Positions 49,236-57,586 of a stretch of DNA of 64,000 nucleotides are shown piece after piece (the stretch's first letter is position 1; every line of letters starts with the position of its first letter). Origin of the DNA: Salininema proteolyticum. Lineage in GTDB: Bacteria > Actinomycetota > Actinomycetes > Mycobacteriales > Micromonosporaceae. The stretch covers positions 3,844,001 to 3,908,000 of the forward strand of contig NZ_JBHUNX010000001.1 in assembly GCF_042685645.1 (NCBI RefSeq). Reading direction: 5' to 3'. The position numbers and the translations under genes were made by a program. The notes below the pieces were generated by a model. It saw only the letters and a program-made list of their open reading frames with translations, made no database searches and was not told the origin of the DNA.

Positions 49236-51626
49236 ATGGTTACGTTGCTCGCCAATGGCGACGAGAACGCGATCAGCCTGTCACAATCCCATGTGACCTT
49301 CATCATTCTGGCGGCGGTACTTGCCCTCGTCGCCCTCGGCTTCGCCGGGGCGCTGGTCAAGAGCATTCTCGCCGCCGACACCGGAACGGAGAAGATGCGC
49401 GACATCGCCGGGGCCGTCCAGGAGGGCGCCTCGGCCTATCTCAAACGGCAGTTCCGCACGATGGCGATCTTCACCGTCGTCGCCGTGGTCCTGCTCCTGC
49501 TCCTCCCCGTCGGTGACGACGCGGGCTGGAGCGAACGGCTGGGCCGCAGCGGATTCTTCATCGTCGGAGCGGCCTTCAGCTCGTTCATCGGCTGGGCCGG
49601 CATGACCCTCGCGACCCGCGCCAACCTGCGCGTCGCGGCGGCCGCCCGCATAGGCGAGCGGGCCGGGGCCATGCGCCTGGCCTTCCGCACCGGCGGCGTC
49701 GTCGGCTTCCTCACCGTGGGCCTCGGGCTCCTGGGAGCCTGCATCGTCGTCCTGGCCTACCAGTCCACCGCGCCGATCGTCCTGGAGGGCTTCGGCTTCG
49801 GCGCGGCCCTGCTGGCGATGTTCATGCGGGTCGGCGGCGGCATCTTCACCAAGGCCGCCGACGTCGGAGCCGACCTGGTCGGCAAGGTCGAGCAGGGCAT
49901 CCCCGAGGACGACCCGCGCAACCCCGCCACCATCGCCGACAACGTGGGCGACAACGTCGGAGACTGCGCCGGCATGGCCTCGGACCTCTTCGAGTCCTAC
50001 GCCGTGGTCCTGGTCGCCAGCCTCATCCTCGGCCGCGCCGCCTTCGGCGAGGCCGGCCTGGTCCTGCCGATCATCGTCGCCGCCGTCGGCATCGTCTGCG
50101 CCATCGTCGGCGTCGTCATCACCCGCCTGCGCCCCACCGACGCCTCGGGTCTGACGGCGATCAACCGCGCCTTCTACATCTCCGCCCTGCTCGCGGCGCT
50201 GCTGGCCGCGGCCGTGGTCTTCATGTTCGTGCCCGGAACCTGGGGCGCGATCGGCACCGGCTACACCGCTCCGGTCTCACCGCAGATCCTCGCGATCGGC
50301 TCCGTCGCCATCGGCATCGTGCTGGCCATGGTCATCATGATGCTGACCGGCTACTACACCGACGCGCGCTACAAGCCCACCAAGGACGTCTCCGCCTCCA
50401 CCCGCACGGGAGCGGCGACCAACATCCTCTCGGGCTTCAGCCTCGGCCTCGAGTCGGCCGTCTACACCGGCCTGACCATCGCCGCGGCGGTCTTCGGAGC
50501 GTTCCTGCTCGGCGGGGGCGGCATCCTGAGCCTCTTCGCCGTGGCCCTGGCCGGCTGCGGCCTGCTGACCACCGTCGGCGTCATCGTCGCCATGGACACC
50601 TTCGGGCCCATCAGCGACAATGCCCAGGGCATCGCTGAGATGTCCGGAGACGTGGACGAGGACGGCAACCAGCTGCTCACCGACCTCGACTCGGTCGGCA
50701 ACACGACCAAGGCCGTCACCAAGGGCATCGCCATCGCCACCGCGGTCCTCGCCGCGACGGCGCTGTTCGGCGCCTACACCGACGCCGTCGCCGGCGCCGG
50801 ACTCTCCGGCTCGGCCCTGGTCGCCGCGCTCAACCTGGCCGACCCGGCCAACATCGTCGGATTCATCATCGGCGCCAGCGTCGTGTTCCTCTTCAGCGGA
50901 CTCGCGATCAACGCCGTGGCCCGCTCGGCGGCGGCCGTCGTCACCGAGGTGCGCGAGCAGTTCGCCCGCTTCCCCGGCATCATGACCGGGGAGCAGCGCC
51001 CCGAGTACGGCCGCGTCGTCTCCATCTGCACCCGCGACGCCCAGCGCGAGCTGGCGACGCCGGGACTGCTGGCTATCATGGCGCCCATCGCCGTGGGCTT
51101 CGGCCTCGGCGTCGGGCCGCTCGCCGCCTACCTGGCCGGAGCGATCGCCTGCGGCGTGCTCATGGCCATCATGCTGGCCAACTCGGGCGGCGCCTGGGAC
51201 AACGCCAAGAAGGACGTCGAGGACGGCAACCACGGGGGCAAGGGTTCTGAGGCCCACGCCGCGGCGGTCATCGGCGACACCGTCGGAGACCCGTTCAAGG
51301 ACACCGCCGGACCGGCGATCAACCCGCTGCTGAAGGTCATGAACCTCGTCAGCCTGATCATCGCCCCGGCCGTGGTGGCCTACACCGTCACCGACGACTC
51401 GCCCCTGCGCTACGTCTTCGCGGGGATCGCCCTGGCCGTCCTGGCCGGGGCCATCATCGTCACGAAGCGGCGCTCGGTGCTGGTCGGAGAGGAGGGCTCC
51501 GGGAACGGGGCCGCCAAAAGCGTGACCGACCCGGACTCCGCCCCCGGCCAGCGCGCCGAGGACGGGAAGAAGGACGACGCCGGAGACGAGGCCGAGAACG
51601 GCGAGGCGGTCAAGGCCTCCAAGTAG
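49236..51626 (+). CDS. hppA: Membrane-bound proton-translocating pyrophosphatase
   Basis: A 796-residue, 16-segment inorganic pyrophosphatase that couples PPi hydrolysis to proton transport. Substrate-binding blocks include DVGADLVGKVEQGIPEDDPR (about 209-228), DNVGDNVGDCAGMASD and DNAQGIAEMSGD. GNTTKAVTKG carries Lys where K+-dependent enzymes have Ala, so the K+-independent type is indicated. The C-terminal tail (about 40 residues) is Glu/Lys-rich. AAGGAGGA precedes the ATG. It lies downstream of the bldG pair and upstream of topA, an order I recall from Streptomyces. Confidence 0.95.
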   Translation: MVTLLANGDENAISLSQSHVTFIILAAVLALVALGFAGALVKSILAADTGTEKMRDIAGAVQEGASAYLKRQFRTMAIFTVVAVVLLLLLPVGDDAGWSERLGRSGFFIVGAAFSSFIGWAGMTLATRANLRVAAAARIGERAGAMRLAFRTGGVVGFLTVGLGLLGACIVVLAYQSTAPIVLEGFGFGAALLAMFMRVGGGIFTKAADVGADLVGKVEQGIPEDDPRNPATIADNVGDNVGDCAGMASDLFESYAVVLVASLILGRAAFGEAGLVLPIIVAAVGIVCAIVGVVITRLRPTDASGLTAINRAFYISALLAALLAAAVVFMFVPGTWGAIGTGYTAPVSPQILAIGSVAIGIVLAMVIMMLTGYYTDARYKPTKDVSASTRTGAATNILSGFSLGLESAVYTGLTIAAAVFGAFLLGGGGILSLFAVALAGCGLLTTVGVIVAMDTFGPISDNAQGIAEMSGDVDEDGNQLLTDLDSVGNTTKAVTKGIAIATAVLAATALFGAYTDAVAGAGLSGSALVAALNLADPANIVGFIIGASVVFLFSGLAINAVARSAAAVVTEVREQFARFPGIMTGEQRPEYGRVVSICTRDAQRELATPGLLAIMAPIAVGFGLGVGPLAAYLAGAIACGVLMAIMLANSGGAWDNAKKDVEDGNHGGKGSEAHAAAVIGDTVGDPFKDTAGPAINPLLKVMNLVSLIIAPAVVAYTVTDDSPLRYVFAGIALAVLAGAIIVTKRRSVLVGEEGSGNGAAKSVTDPDSAPGQRAEDGKKDDAGDEAENGEAVKASK

Positions 51627-51664
51627 GGCCCTGACCGGCCGACGACCGACGGCCGACGACCGAC

Positions 51665-51698
51665 GGGGAGGTTCCCGGGAGCGCCCGGGAACCTCCCC
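51665..51698 (+). terminator. Terminator after hppA
   Basis: A perfect 15-bp stem (GGGGAGGTTCCCGGG) with AGCG loop, then an AT-rich stretch (TTATATATA). Confidence 0.8.
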
Positions 51699-51759
51699 GC
51701 ACCTTATATATAGGGCCGCGAAAAGGGGGCGTCTGGACGACGGGGCTCGGGGGAGGCGC

Positions 51760-51912
51760 CCCGAAAGGGCCGCGAAGAGGGACGCCGGGACTACGGGTCC
51801 ATGAGAGGCCCCCGAAAGGGTCTCGAAGAGGGGCTCCGAGACGGCAGGATTCGCGGAGTCGCCCGAAAGGACGTCCGGGGTTGGCGTTCGAGCGAGAGGC
51901 GCCGACGGAGAC
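51760..51912. repeat. Imperfect 51-bp tandem repeat, about 3 copies
   Basis: CCCGAAAGG starts at 51760, 51811 and 51862, exactly 51 bp apart, followed in each by GTCTCGAAGAGGG-like sequence that degrades in the third copy. A related GCGAAAAGGG at about 51717 may be a fourth, shorter copy. Confidence 0.7.
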
Positions 51913-52210
51913 GCCAGGACGGCGGGCTCCGGGCGCGATGCCCCGGCAGGGGGCGTCTGGACGCGGGAGCCGTGCCCAGGCACACCCGATCGAGCCCGGC
52001 AATATGATTTACAGCACTCTATCTCCATCATTTTGTCCGGTTTGCCCCTGTTTCCGGACTGTCCGAGACTGCTCTCGGACGCCCCGCACCCGCGTTTGTC
52101 AACGACAGCGCTTGTCGAATGCGCTACCGTAACCGAGGTACCCGAGGAAACGCATGCGCACATCGTGTCCCGGGCAGTTCTCTCAGCGACCGACAAAGTA
52201 GAGGTGGACC

Positions 52211-54988
52211 GTGGCTGACCCCAAGAGGCTGGTGATCGTGGAGTCCCCGGCGAAGGCAAAGACGATCGGCTCGTATCTGGGGCCGGACTATATCGTCAAC
52301 TCCTCGCTCGGGCACATCCGCGACCTGCCCCGCTCGGCCAAGGAGATCCCCGCCAAGTACAAGGACAAGGCGTGGTCGCGCCTCGGCGTGGACACCGAGC
52401 ACGACTTCAAGGCGCTCTACATCGTCAACCCCGACCGCAAGGACCACGTCAAGCAGCTCAAGAACGAGATGGCCGAGGCCGACGAGCTCTACCTCGCCAC
52501 TGATGAGGACCGCGAGGGCGAGGCCATCGCCTGGCACCTGCTGGAGACGCTCAAACCGAAGATCCCCGTGCGCCGCATGGTCTTCCACGAGATCACCCCG
52601 TCGGCGATCGCCGACGCCGTGGCCAACCCGCGAGAGCTGAACCAGAACCTCGTCGACGCCCAGGAGGCGCGCCGCATCCTCGACCGCCTCTACGGCTACG
52701 AGGTCAGCCCCGTGCTGTGGAAGAAGGTCATGCCGCGCCTGTCGGCCGGCCGGGTCCAGTCGGTCGCCACCCGCATCCTGGTCGAGCGCGAGAGGGCCCG
52801 CATGGCCTTCCACGCCGCCGACTACTGGGACCTCACCGCGCGCCTCGTGACGGCCGACGGAGAGTCCTTCAAGGCCACCAGCGTCGCCGTCGACGGCGAC
52901 AAGATCGCCTCCGGCAAGGACTTCGACGCCGCCACCGGCCAGTCCAAGGGCGGCGTCATCGCCCTCGACGAGGCCGGGGCGCGCGGGCTGGCCGAGCGCC
53001 TGTCCGGACGAGGGTTCACCGTCCTGCGCGTCGAGAAGAAGCCCTACCGGCGCCGCCCCTACGCCCCCTTCATCACCTCCACGCTCCAGCAGGAGGCCTC
53101 GCGGCGCCTGCGCCTGTCCTCGGCGCAGACCATGCGCGTCGCCCAGCGGCTGTACGAGAACGGTTTCATCACCTATATGAGGACCGACTCGACCAACCTG
53201 TCGGACACGGCGATCAGCGCCGCGCGCCGCCAGTCCGGGCAACTGTTCGGCGAGAAGTACGTCTCGCCCGAGGCCCGCCGGTACGCGCGGAAGGTCAAGA
53301 ACGCCCAGGAGGCGCACGAGGCCATCCGCCCCGCCGGCGACAACTTCCAGACGCCCGACTCCCTGAAGTCCCGCCTCTCCCCCGAGGAGTACCGGCTCTA
53401 CGACCTCATCTGGCGGCGCACCCTCGCCAGCCAGATGGTCGACGCGACCGGCAACTCGACCTCGGTGCGCGCTCGCGCCACGTCCTCCTCGCAGGAAGAG
53501 GTCGACTTCACCGCCTCGGGCAAGACCATCGTCAACCCCGGCTTCCTCAAGGCCTACTCGTACGGCGACGACGAGGACGACGAGAAGGGCGACACCCGCC
53601 TGCCGGAGCTCTCCGAGCGGCAGAGCCTCTCCGAGAACGGGATCCTCCCCGTCGGGCACACCACGCAGCCGCCCGCCCGCTACACCGAGGCGAGCCTGGT
53701 GAAGTTCCTGGAGGAGAAGGGCATCGGGCGCCCCTCGACGTACGCCTCGATCATGCAGACCATCCAGGACCGCGGCTACGCCTTCAAGCGCGGCCAGGCG
53801 CTGGTGCCGTCGTTCCTGGCGTTCTCCGTCGCGGGCCTCATGGAAAAGCACTTCCCGCAACTGGTCAACTACGACTTCACCGCCGGAATGGAGAACGAGC
53901 TCGACGAGGTCGCCGCCGGCGCCTCCAACTCAGTGAATTTCCTGCGCTCCTTCTACTTCGGAGGAGAGGGCGCCGAGGGCACCATCTCGGCCTCGGGCGG
54001 CCTCAAGACGCTCGTCGACCAGGAGCTGGGGGAGATCGACGCCCGCGGCGTCAACTCGATCCCGCTGTACACCGACGCGGAGGGCCGCAAGGTCGTCGTC
54101 CGCGTGGGACGCTACGGGCCCTACCTGGAGCGCGCCACCGACAAGCAGCGCGAGGAGGGCGAGCCGGGAGAGCGCGTCTCGATCCCCGAGTCGCTGGCGC
54201 CCGACGAGATGACGCGCGCCAAGGTCGAGGAGCTCTACGAGCTCGGATCGGCCGAGGGCGAGCTGGGCGAGCACCCGGAGACCGGCGAGCCCGTGTACGC
54301 GAAGACCGGCCGTTACGGCCCCTACGTGACCTCGGGGGAGAAGTCAGCCTCGCTGCTGTCCGACCAGAAGCTCTCGGAGCTCTCGCTCGAGGACGCCGTC
54401 AAGCTCTTGACCCTGCCGCGCCTGGTGGGGGTCGACGAAGACGGCGAGGAGATCCGCACCGGCGCCGGGCCGCACGGCCCCTACGTGGTCAAGAAGCGCG
54501 ACTACCGGTCGCTCGAGTCCGAGGACCAGCTGTTCACACTGACCATGGAGCAGGCGAAGAAGCTCCTGGCCGAGCCCAAGCGGCGCGGGCGCCAGGCGCG
54601 CGCCTCGGCTCCGCTCAAGGAGCTGGGCAAGGACCCGGTGACGTCCAAGGACGTGACGGTCAAGGACGGGCGCTTCGGACCGTACGTGACCGACGGGGAG
54701 ACCAACGCCTCGCTGCGCCGGACCGACACCATCGAGGCCATGACCATCGACCGCGCCGCCGAGCTGCTCTCGGAGCGCCGCGAGAAGATCGCGGCCGGGG
54801 GCGGGAAGAAGCCCGCCAAGAAGGCGAAGAAGGCGGCCGCGAAGAAGACGGCCAAGAAGTCCGCCGCCAAGAAGACCGCCAAGAAAGCGGCCTCGAAGAA
54901 GAAGGCGGCGGTTAAGAAAACTGCCAAGAAGGCCGTGAAGAAGACCACGAAGAAGGCCGCGAAAAAGGCGGCCAAGAAGTCCTCCTGA
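52211..54988 (+). CDS. topA: DNA topoisomerase I
   Basis: A 925-residue type IA topoisomerase. TOPRIM: KRLVIVESPAKAKTIGSYLG and LYLATDEDREGEAIAWHL (DxDxE). Active-site Tyr is Y322 in GFITYMRTDST. The C-terminal half has several Toprim_Crpt-like repeats (GRYGPYVTSGE, GRFGPYVTDGE) without zinc fingers. The last 70 residues are a Lys/Ala-rich tail (repeated KKAAKK/KTAKK words), as in actinobacterial TopA, where such tails aid DNA binding. GTG start. Confidence 0.97.
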   Translation: MADPKRLVIVESPAKAKTIGSYLGPDYIVNSSLGHIRDLPRSAKEIPAKYKDKAWSRLGVDTEHDFKALYIVNPDRKDHVKQLKNEMAEADELYLATDEDREGEAIAWHLLETLKPKIPVRRMVFHEITPSAIADAVANPRELNQNLVDAQEARRILDRLYGYEVSPVLWKKVMPRLSAGRVQSVATRILVERERARMAFHAADYWDLTARLVTADGESFKATSVAVDGDKIASGKDFDAATGQSKGGVIALDEAGARGLAERLSGRGFTVLRVEKKPYRRRPYAPFITSTLQQEASRRLRLSSAQTMRVAQRLYENGFITYMRTDSTNLSDTAISAARRQSGQLFGEKYVSPEARRYARKVKNAQEAHEAIRPAGDNFQTPDSLKSRLSPEEYRLYDLIWRRTLASQMVDATGNSTSVRARATSSSQEEVDFTASGKTIVNPGFLKAYSYGDDEDDEKGDTRLPELSERQSLSENGILPVGHTTQPPARYTEASLVKFLEEKGIGRPSTYASIMQTIQDRGYAFKRGQALVPSFLAFSVAGLMEKHFPQLVNYDFTAGMENELDEVAAGASNSVNFLRSFYFGGEGAEGTISASGGLKTLVDQELGEIDARGVNSIPLYTDAEGRKVVVRVGRYGPYLERATDKQREEGEPGERVSIPESLAPDEMTRAKVEELYELGSAEGELGEHPETGEPVYAKTGRYGPYVTSGEKSASLLSDQKLSELSLEDAVKLLTLPRLVGVDEDGEEIRTGAGPHGPYVVKKRDYRSLESEDQLFTLTMEQAKKLLAEPKRRGRQARASAPLKELGKDPVTSKDVTVKDGRFGPYVTDGETNASLRRTDTIEAMTIDRAAELLSERREKIAAGGGKKPAKKAKKAAAKKTAKKSAAKKTAKKAASKKKAAVKKTAKKAVKKTTKKAAKKAAKKSS

Positions 54989-55001
54989 CGCGCCTTCCAT
55001 G

Positions 55002-55030
55002 AAGGGGCCGTTCGCTGTGAACGGCCCCTT
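55002..55030 (+). terminator. Terminator after topA
   Basis: A 12-bp stem (AAGGGGCCGTTC) and 5-nt loop, 14 bp after the topA stop. Confidence 0.8.
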
Positions 55031-55125
55031 GACGCTGTCTCGGGCTCTCTCCCGACGCTCCTTGACCTGCTGCTCCGCGCTGTACGATGGCAATATCGAC
55101 ACGCAGAGTGACCAGAGGAGCACAC

Positions 55126-55986
55126 ATGCATTCCCACCGCAACGGATTCAAGACCGCCGTCCTGCTCGGCGCCATGTCCGCCCTGGTCATCGCCATCGGA
55201 TACGCCTTCGGGGGCTCCACGGGCGTGGTCATCGCCGCGGGAATCGCCGTCATCGGCAATGCGGTCGCCTACTTCAACAGCGACAAGATCGCGCTGCGGT
55301 CCATGAGGGCCCAGCCGGTGACCGAGCAGCAGGCTCCCCAGCTGTACGCCATCGTGCGGGAGCTGTCCCAGCGCGCCGGACAGCCCATGCCGCGGCTCTA
55401 CATCGCGCCCACGCGGCAGCCCAACGCCTTCGCCACGGGCCGCAACCCCGAGCACGCGGCCGTGGCCTGCACCCAGGGGATCCTGGAGATCCTCACCCCC
55501 GCCGAGCTGCGCGGCGTCCTGGGCCACGAGCTCTCCCACGTCTACAACCGCGACATCCTCATCTCCTCCGTCGCCGGAGCCCTGGCCTCGATCATCACCA
55601 TGCTGGCCAATATCGCCTGGTTCATCCCGCTCGGAGGCAACGACCGCCAGGGACCGAACCCGCTGGTCCTGCTCCTGACGATGATCCTCGGCCCGATCGC
55701 GGCGGGCGTCATCCAGATGTCCATCAGCCGCTCGCGCGAGTACCAGGCCGACCAGTCCGGCGCCGAACTGACGGGGGACCCTCTGGCCCTCGCCAGCGCG
55801 CTGCAGAAGATCTCCGCGGGCGTCGACAGGAGCCCGGCCCGCCCCGACGGCCCCGTCTCGAACGAGGCCCACATGATGATCGAGAACCCCTTCCGCGGCA
55901 GGGGGCTGGCGAACCTGTTCTCCACGCACCCGCCCACCGAGGAGCGGGTCAAGCGCCTGCGCGCCATGGCCGGCGGCGTTCGCTGA
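55126..55986 (+). CDS. htpX: HtpX-like zinc metalloprotease
   Basis: A 286-residue M48 membrane protease. N-terminal segments at about 8-24 and 30-48; catalytic HExxH is VLGHELSHVYNRD; the third ligand Glu is in SREYQADQSGAELTG. The family helps quality control of membrane proteins. GAGGAGC precedes the ATG at 55126, which is preferred to the in-frame ATG at 55087. No other heat-shock genes adjoin. Confidence 0.92.
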   Translation: MHSHRNGFKTAVLLGAMSALVIAIGYAFGGSTGVVIAAGIAVIGNAVAYFNSDKIALRSMRAQPVTEQQAPQLYAIVRELSQRAGQPMPRLYIAPTRQPNAFATGRNPEHAAVACTQGILEILTPAELRGVLGHELSHVYNRDILISSVAGALASIITMLANIAWFIPLGGNDRQGPNPLVLLLTMILGPIAAGVIQMSISRSREYQADQSGAELTGDPLALASALQKISAGVDRSPARPDGPVSNEAHMMIENPFRGRGLANLFSTHPPTEERVKRLRAMAGGVR

Positions 55987-56029
55987 CAGGTCTTGGGAAG
56001 CGGGCGGGATAGCAGTCCGGGAGCCGGAC

Positions 56030-56114
56030 GGGGATGCAGCCCGGGAACCGGGCGGGGATTCGGGCCGGGGATGCAGCCCGGGAACCGAGCGGGGATGCAG
56101 CCCGGGAACCAGGC
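56030..56114. repeat. 24-bp tandem repeat, three copies with a 13-bp insert
   Basis: GGGGATGCAGCCCGGGAACC plus 4 nt at 56030-56053, 56067-56090 and 56091-56114; a truncated GGGGATTCGGGCC lies between the first two, and a degenerate copy at 56005. Lies after htpX before the convergent DUF2516 gene. Confidence 0.8.
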
Positions 56115-56179
56115 GCGAAAGCGGCCCGGGCGCGCCGGTCCGCTAGAGGAGCCGGCGACGCCGTCGCCGCGCCGTCCTC

Positions 56180-56512
56180 TTAATAAGCGGAACCGCCGAT
56201 CTCCTTGATGCCCTTGCGGACGTCCAGGAGGTAGATGAGGCTGGCGCACAGCGCCAGGAAGCCGAAGATGCCCAGTCCCCCGCCCCCGCGGCTGCCGAGG
56301 ATCGCGGTGAAGAAGACCGCCAGGACGAGGATTCCCACCCAGGTGCCCTTGGAGAGCGTGCCGATGGCCTCGAAGGCCTTGGGCTTCTGAACCGCGCAGT
56401 GGACCAGCGCGAAGAGGGCCAGGATGGCGGAGAGGATGCCGAAGGCGTACCAGAAGTAGCTGGTGATCACGAGGGCCATCGGGGCGGCGATGAGGTCCGT
56501 TGACGGTTCCAT
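56180..56512 (-). CDS. DUF2516-like membrane protein
   Basis: A 110-residue protein with three membrane segments (YFWYAFGILSAILALFALVH, WVGILVLAVFFTAILGS and FLALCASLIYLLDV) and a PKAFEAIGTLSK loop. This block order fits DUF2516 proteins of actinobacteria, whose role is unknown. The ATG at 56512 is favoured over the upstream ATG at 56554 because MEPSTDLI begins close to the first segment. Confidence 0.8.
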   Translation of the reverse strand: MEPSTDLIAAPMALVITSYFWYAFGILSAILALFALVHCAVQKPKAFEAIGTLSKGTWVGILVLAVFFTAILGSRGGGGLGIFGFLALCASLIYLLDVRKGIKEIGGSAY

Positions 56513-56668
56513 GCCCACCAGTGTACTCAGGGCGCCGCAGCCCCGTCGCGGCATTCGGTCCCCCGCCTTGGGGACTCGGCCCGTTTCCGGGTACGCGAAA
56601 CCGCCGACCCCCTCGGAAGGGCGACCGGCGGTGAAAGCCTTGAGCTCGGGCCGAAGTCGGGTCCGTCG

Positions 56669-56770
56669 TTACTTGCCGAGCTTGCGACGCTGCACGCGAG
56701 TCTTGCGAAGGAGCTTGCGGTGCTTCTTCTTAGCCATACGCTTGCGGCGCTTCTTGATAACGGAACCCAT
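56669..56770 (-). CDS. 30S ribosomal protein bS22 (AURKAIP1/COX24-like)
   Basis: A 33-residue strongly basic protein starting MGSVIKKRRKRMAKKKHRKL, near-identical to the mycobacterial bS22 that I recall. It binds the small subunit near the decoding centre. Below the usual size limit but unmistakable. The HTH gene below lies upstream on the same strand, a known actinobacterial arrangement. Confidence 0.93.
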   Translation of the reverse strand: MGSVIKKRRKRMAKKKHRKLLRKTRVQRRKLGK

Positions 56771-57012
56771 ACATTCAGTCCTTACCGATTGATTCTTGAG
56801 CCTTTTTATACAGCTCTCCCAGGATAACGCGGTAGTCGGCCCATCGACAGGGAGGCATACCGCACGCCACATCCGTCACAACCCCTCCCCCGGGCCCCGC
56901 GGACGTCGTCAGACGGGCAGGGCACGGCGCCGTCGCAGCCGACCGGCGGGACTGGGTGTGGCACGGCCGGTCCTCCGCCGCCCCGGACCGGCCGGGGCGG
57001 CGCGGCCGGACG

Positions 57013-57318
57013 TCAGGCGCGCTCGGCGAGCGGCCCATCCTCGACGTCCACGATCTCGTGCTCGGCCTTGGGCGGCGTCGGACGCATGGCGTCGATGCTG
57101 TTGACGATGTAGGACTTCAGCGCGTCGTGGGGCACCCGGTACGAGCGCCCCACGCGCATGGCCTGTATCTCGCCGTTGCGCACGAGCCGGTAGACCGTCA
57201 TCTTGGAGACCTGCATGAAGCCGGCTATCTCCTGGACGGTGAAGAACTTGACGTCCTCCAACGCCTCTAGTTCCTGGAGTATCTGGTAGTGGAGGTATTC
57301 GCTGGGGTCGGTGGTCAT
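57013..57318 (-). CDS. MerR-type excisionase-like HTH regulator
   Basis: A 101-residue DNA-binding protein with the BldC/excisionase-type winged HTH: FFTVQEIAGFMQVSKMTVYRLVRNGEIQAMRVGRSYRVP (residues 24-62). A flexible acidic tail ends it. The ATG at 57318 gives MTTDPSEYLHYQ; a longer upstream frame is not conserved in type. It is 242 bp upstream of bS22. It is not a phage gene: there is no integrase, and this position next to bS22 is common in actinobacteria. Confidence 0.85.
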   Translation of the reverse strand: MTTDPSEYLHYQILQELEALEDVKFFTVQEIAGFMQVSKMTVYRLVRNGEIQAMRVGRSYRVPHDALKSYIVNSIDAMRPTPPKAEHEIVDVEDGPLAERA

Positions 57319-57586
57319 GAAGGTCGCCGTCCTTCCTCGGGGTGGTCCTTTCCCCGGACGGTGGGCGCCGTTGCCCGCGCTGCAGGGGCCGCGTCCGGAG
57401 TCCCCGTCAGAGAACCCGATCCGGAAAGCGCTTCCGGGGTCCATATCGTGGAATTCTACTGGACTGAGACACAGATCATGTTACGCGAGTCTCTCTCCGG
57501 CGACAAGGGCGGCGGTGAGTCGGTTGTCGATCTGTTGTTGAATCGAGACCTTTGATACCGGCGATACGCGTGTTGCGGGTGTGAAT

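Larger units (their letters stand above)
51627..52210. other. 584-bp intergenic region between hppA and topA
   Basis: It holds a 14-bp CCGACGACCGACGG duplication at 51639-51666, a terminator at 51665-51698, an AT-rich TTATATATAGG (51703-51713), the 51-bp repeats and the topA leader. No coding region is supported; the frames over it are repeat artifacts. GTAGAGGTGG precedes the topA GTG. Confidence 0.6.

Noticed and set aside
56030..56114. Second CRISPR candidate
   Set aside because: Units adjoin directly; the one gap is a truncated copy of the unit, not a spacer.
57013..57318. Prophage excisionase
   Set aside because: Excisionase-like HTH only; no integrase, att site or phage gene near, and the bS22 neighbour is chromosomal and conserved.
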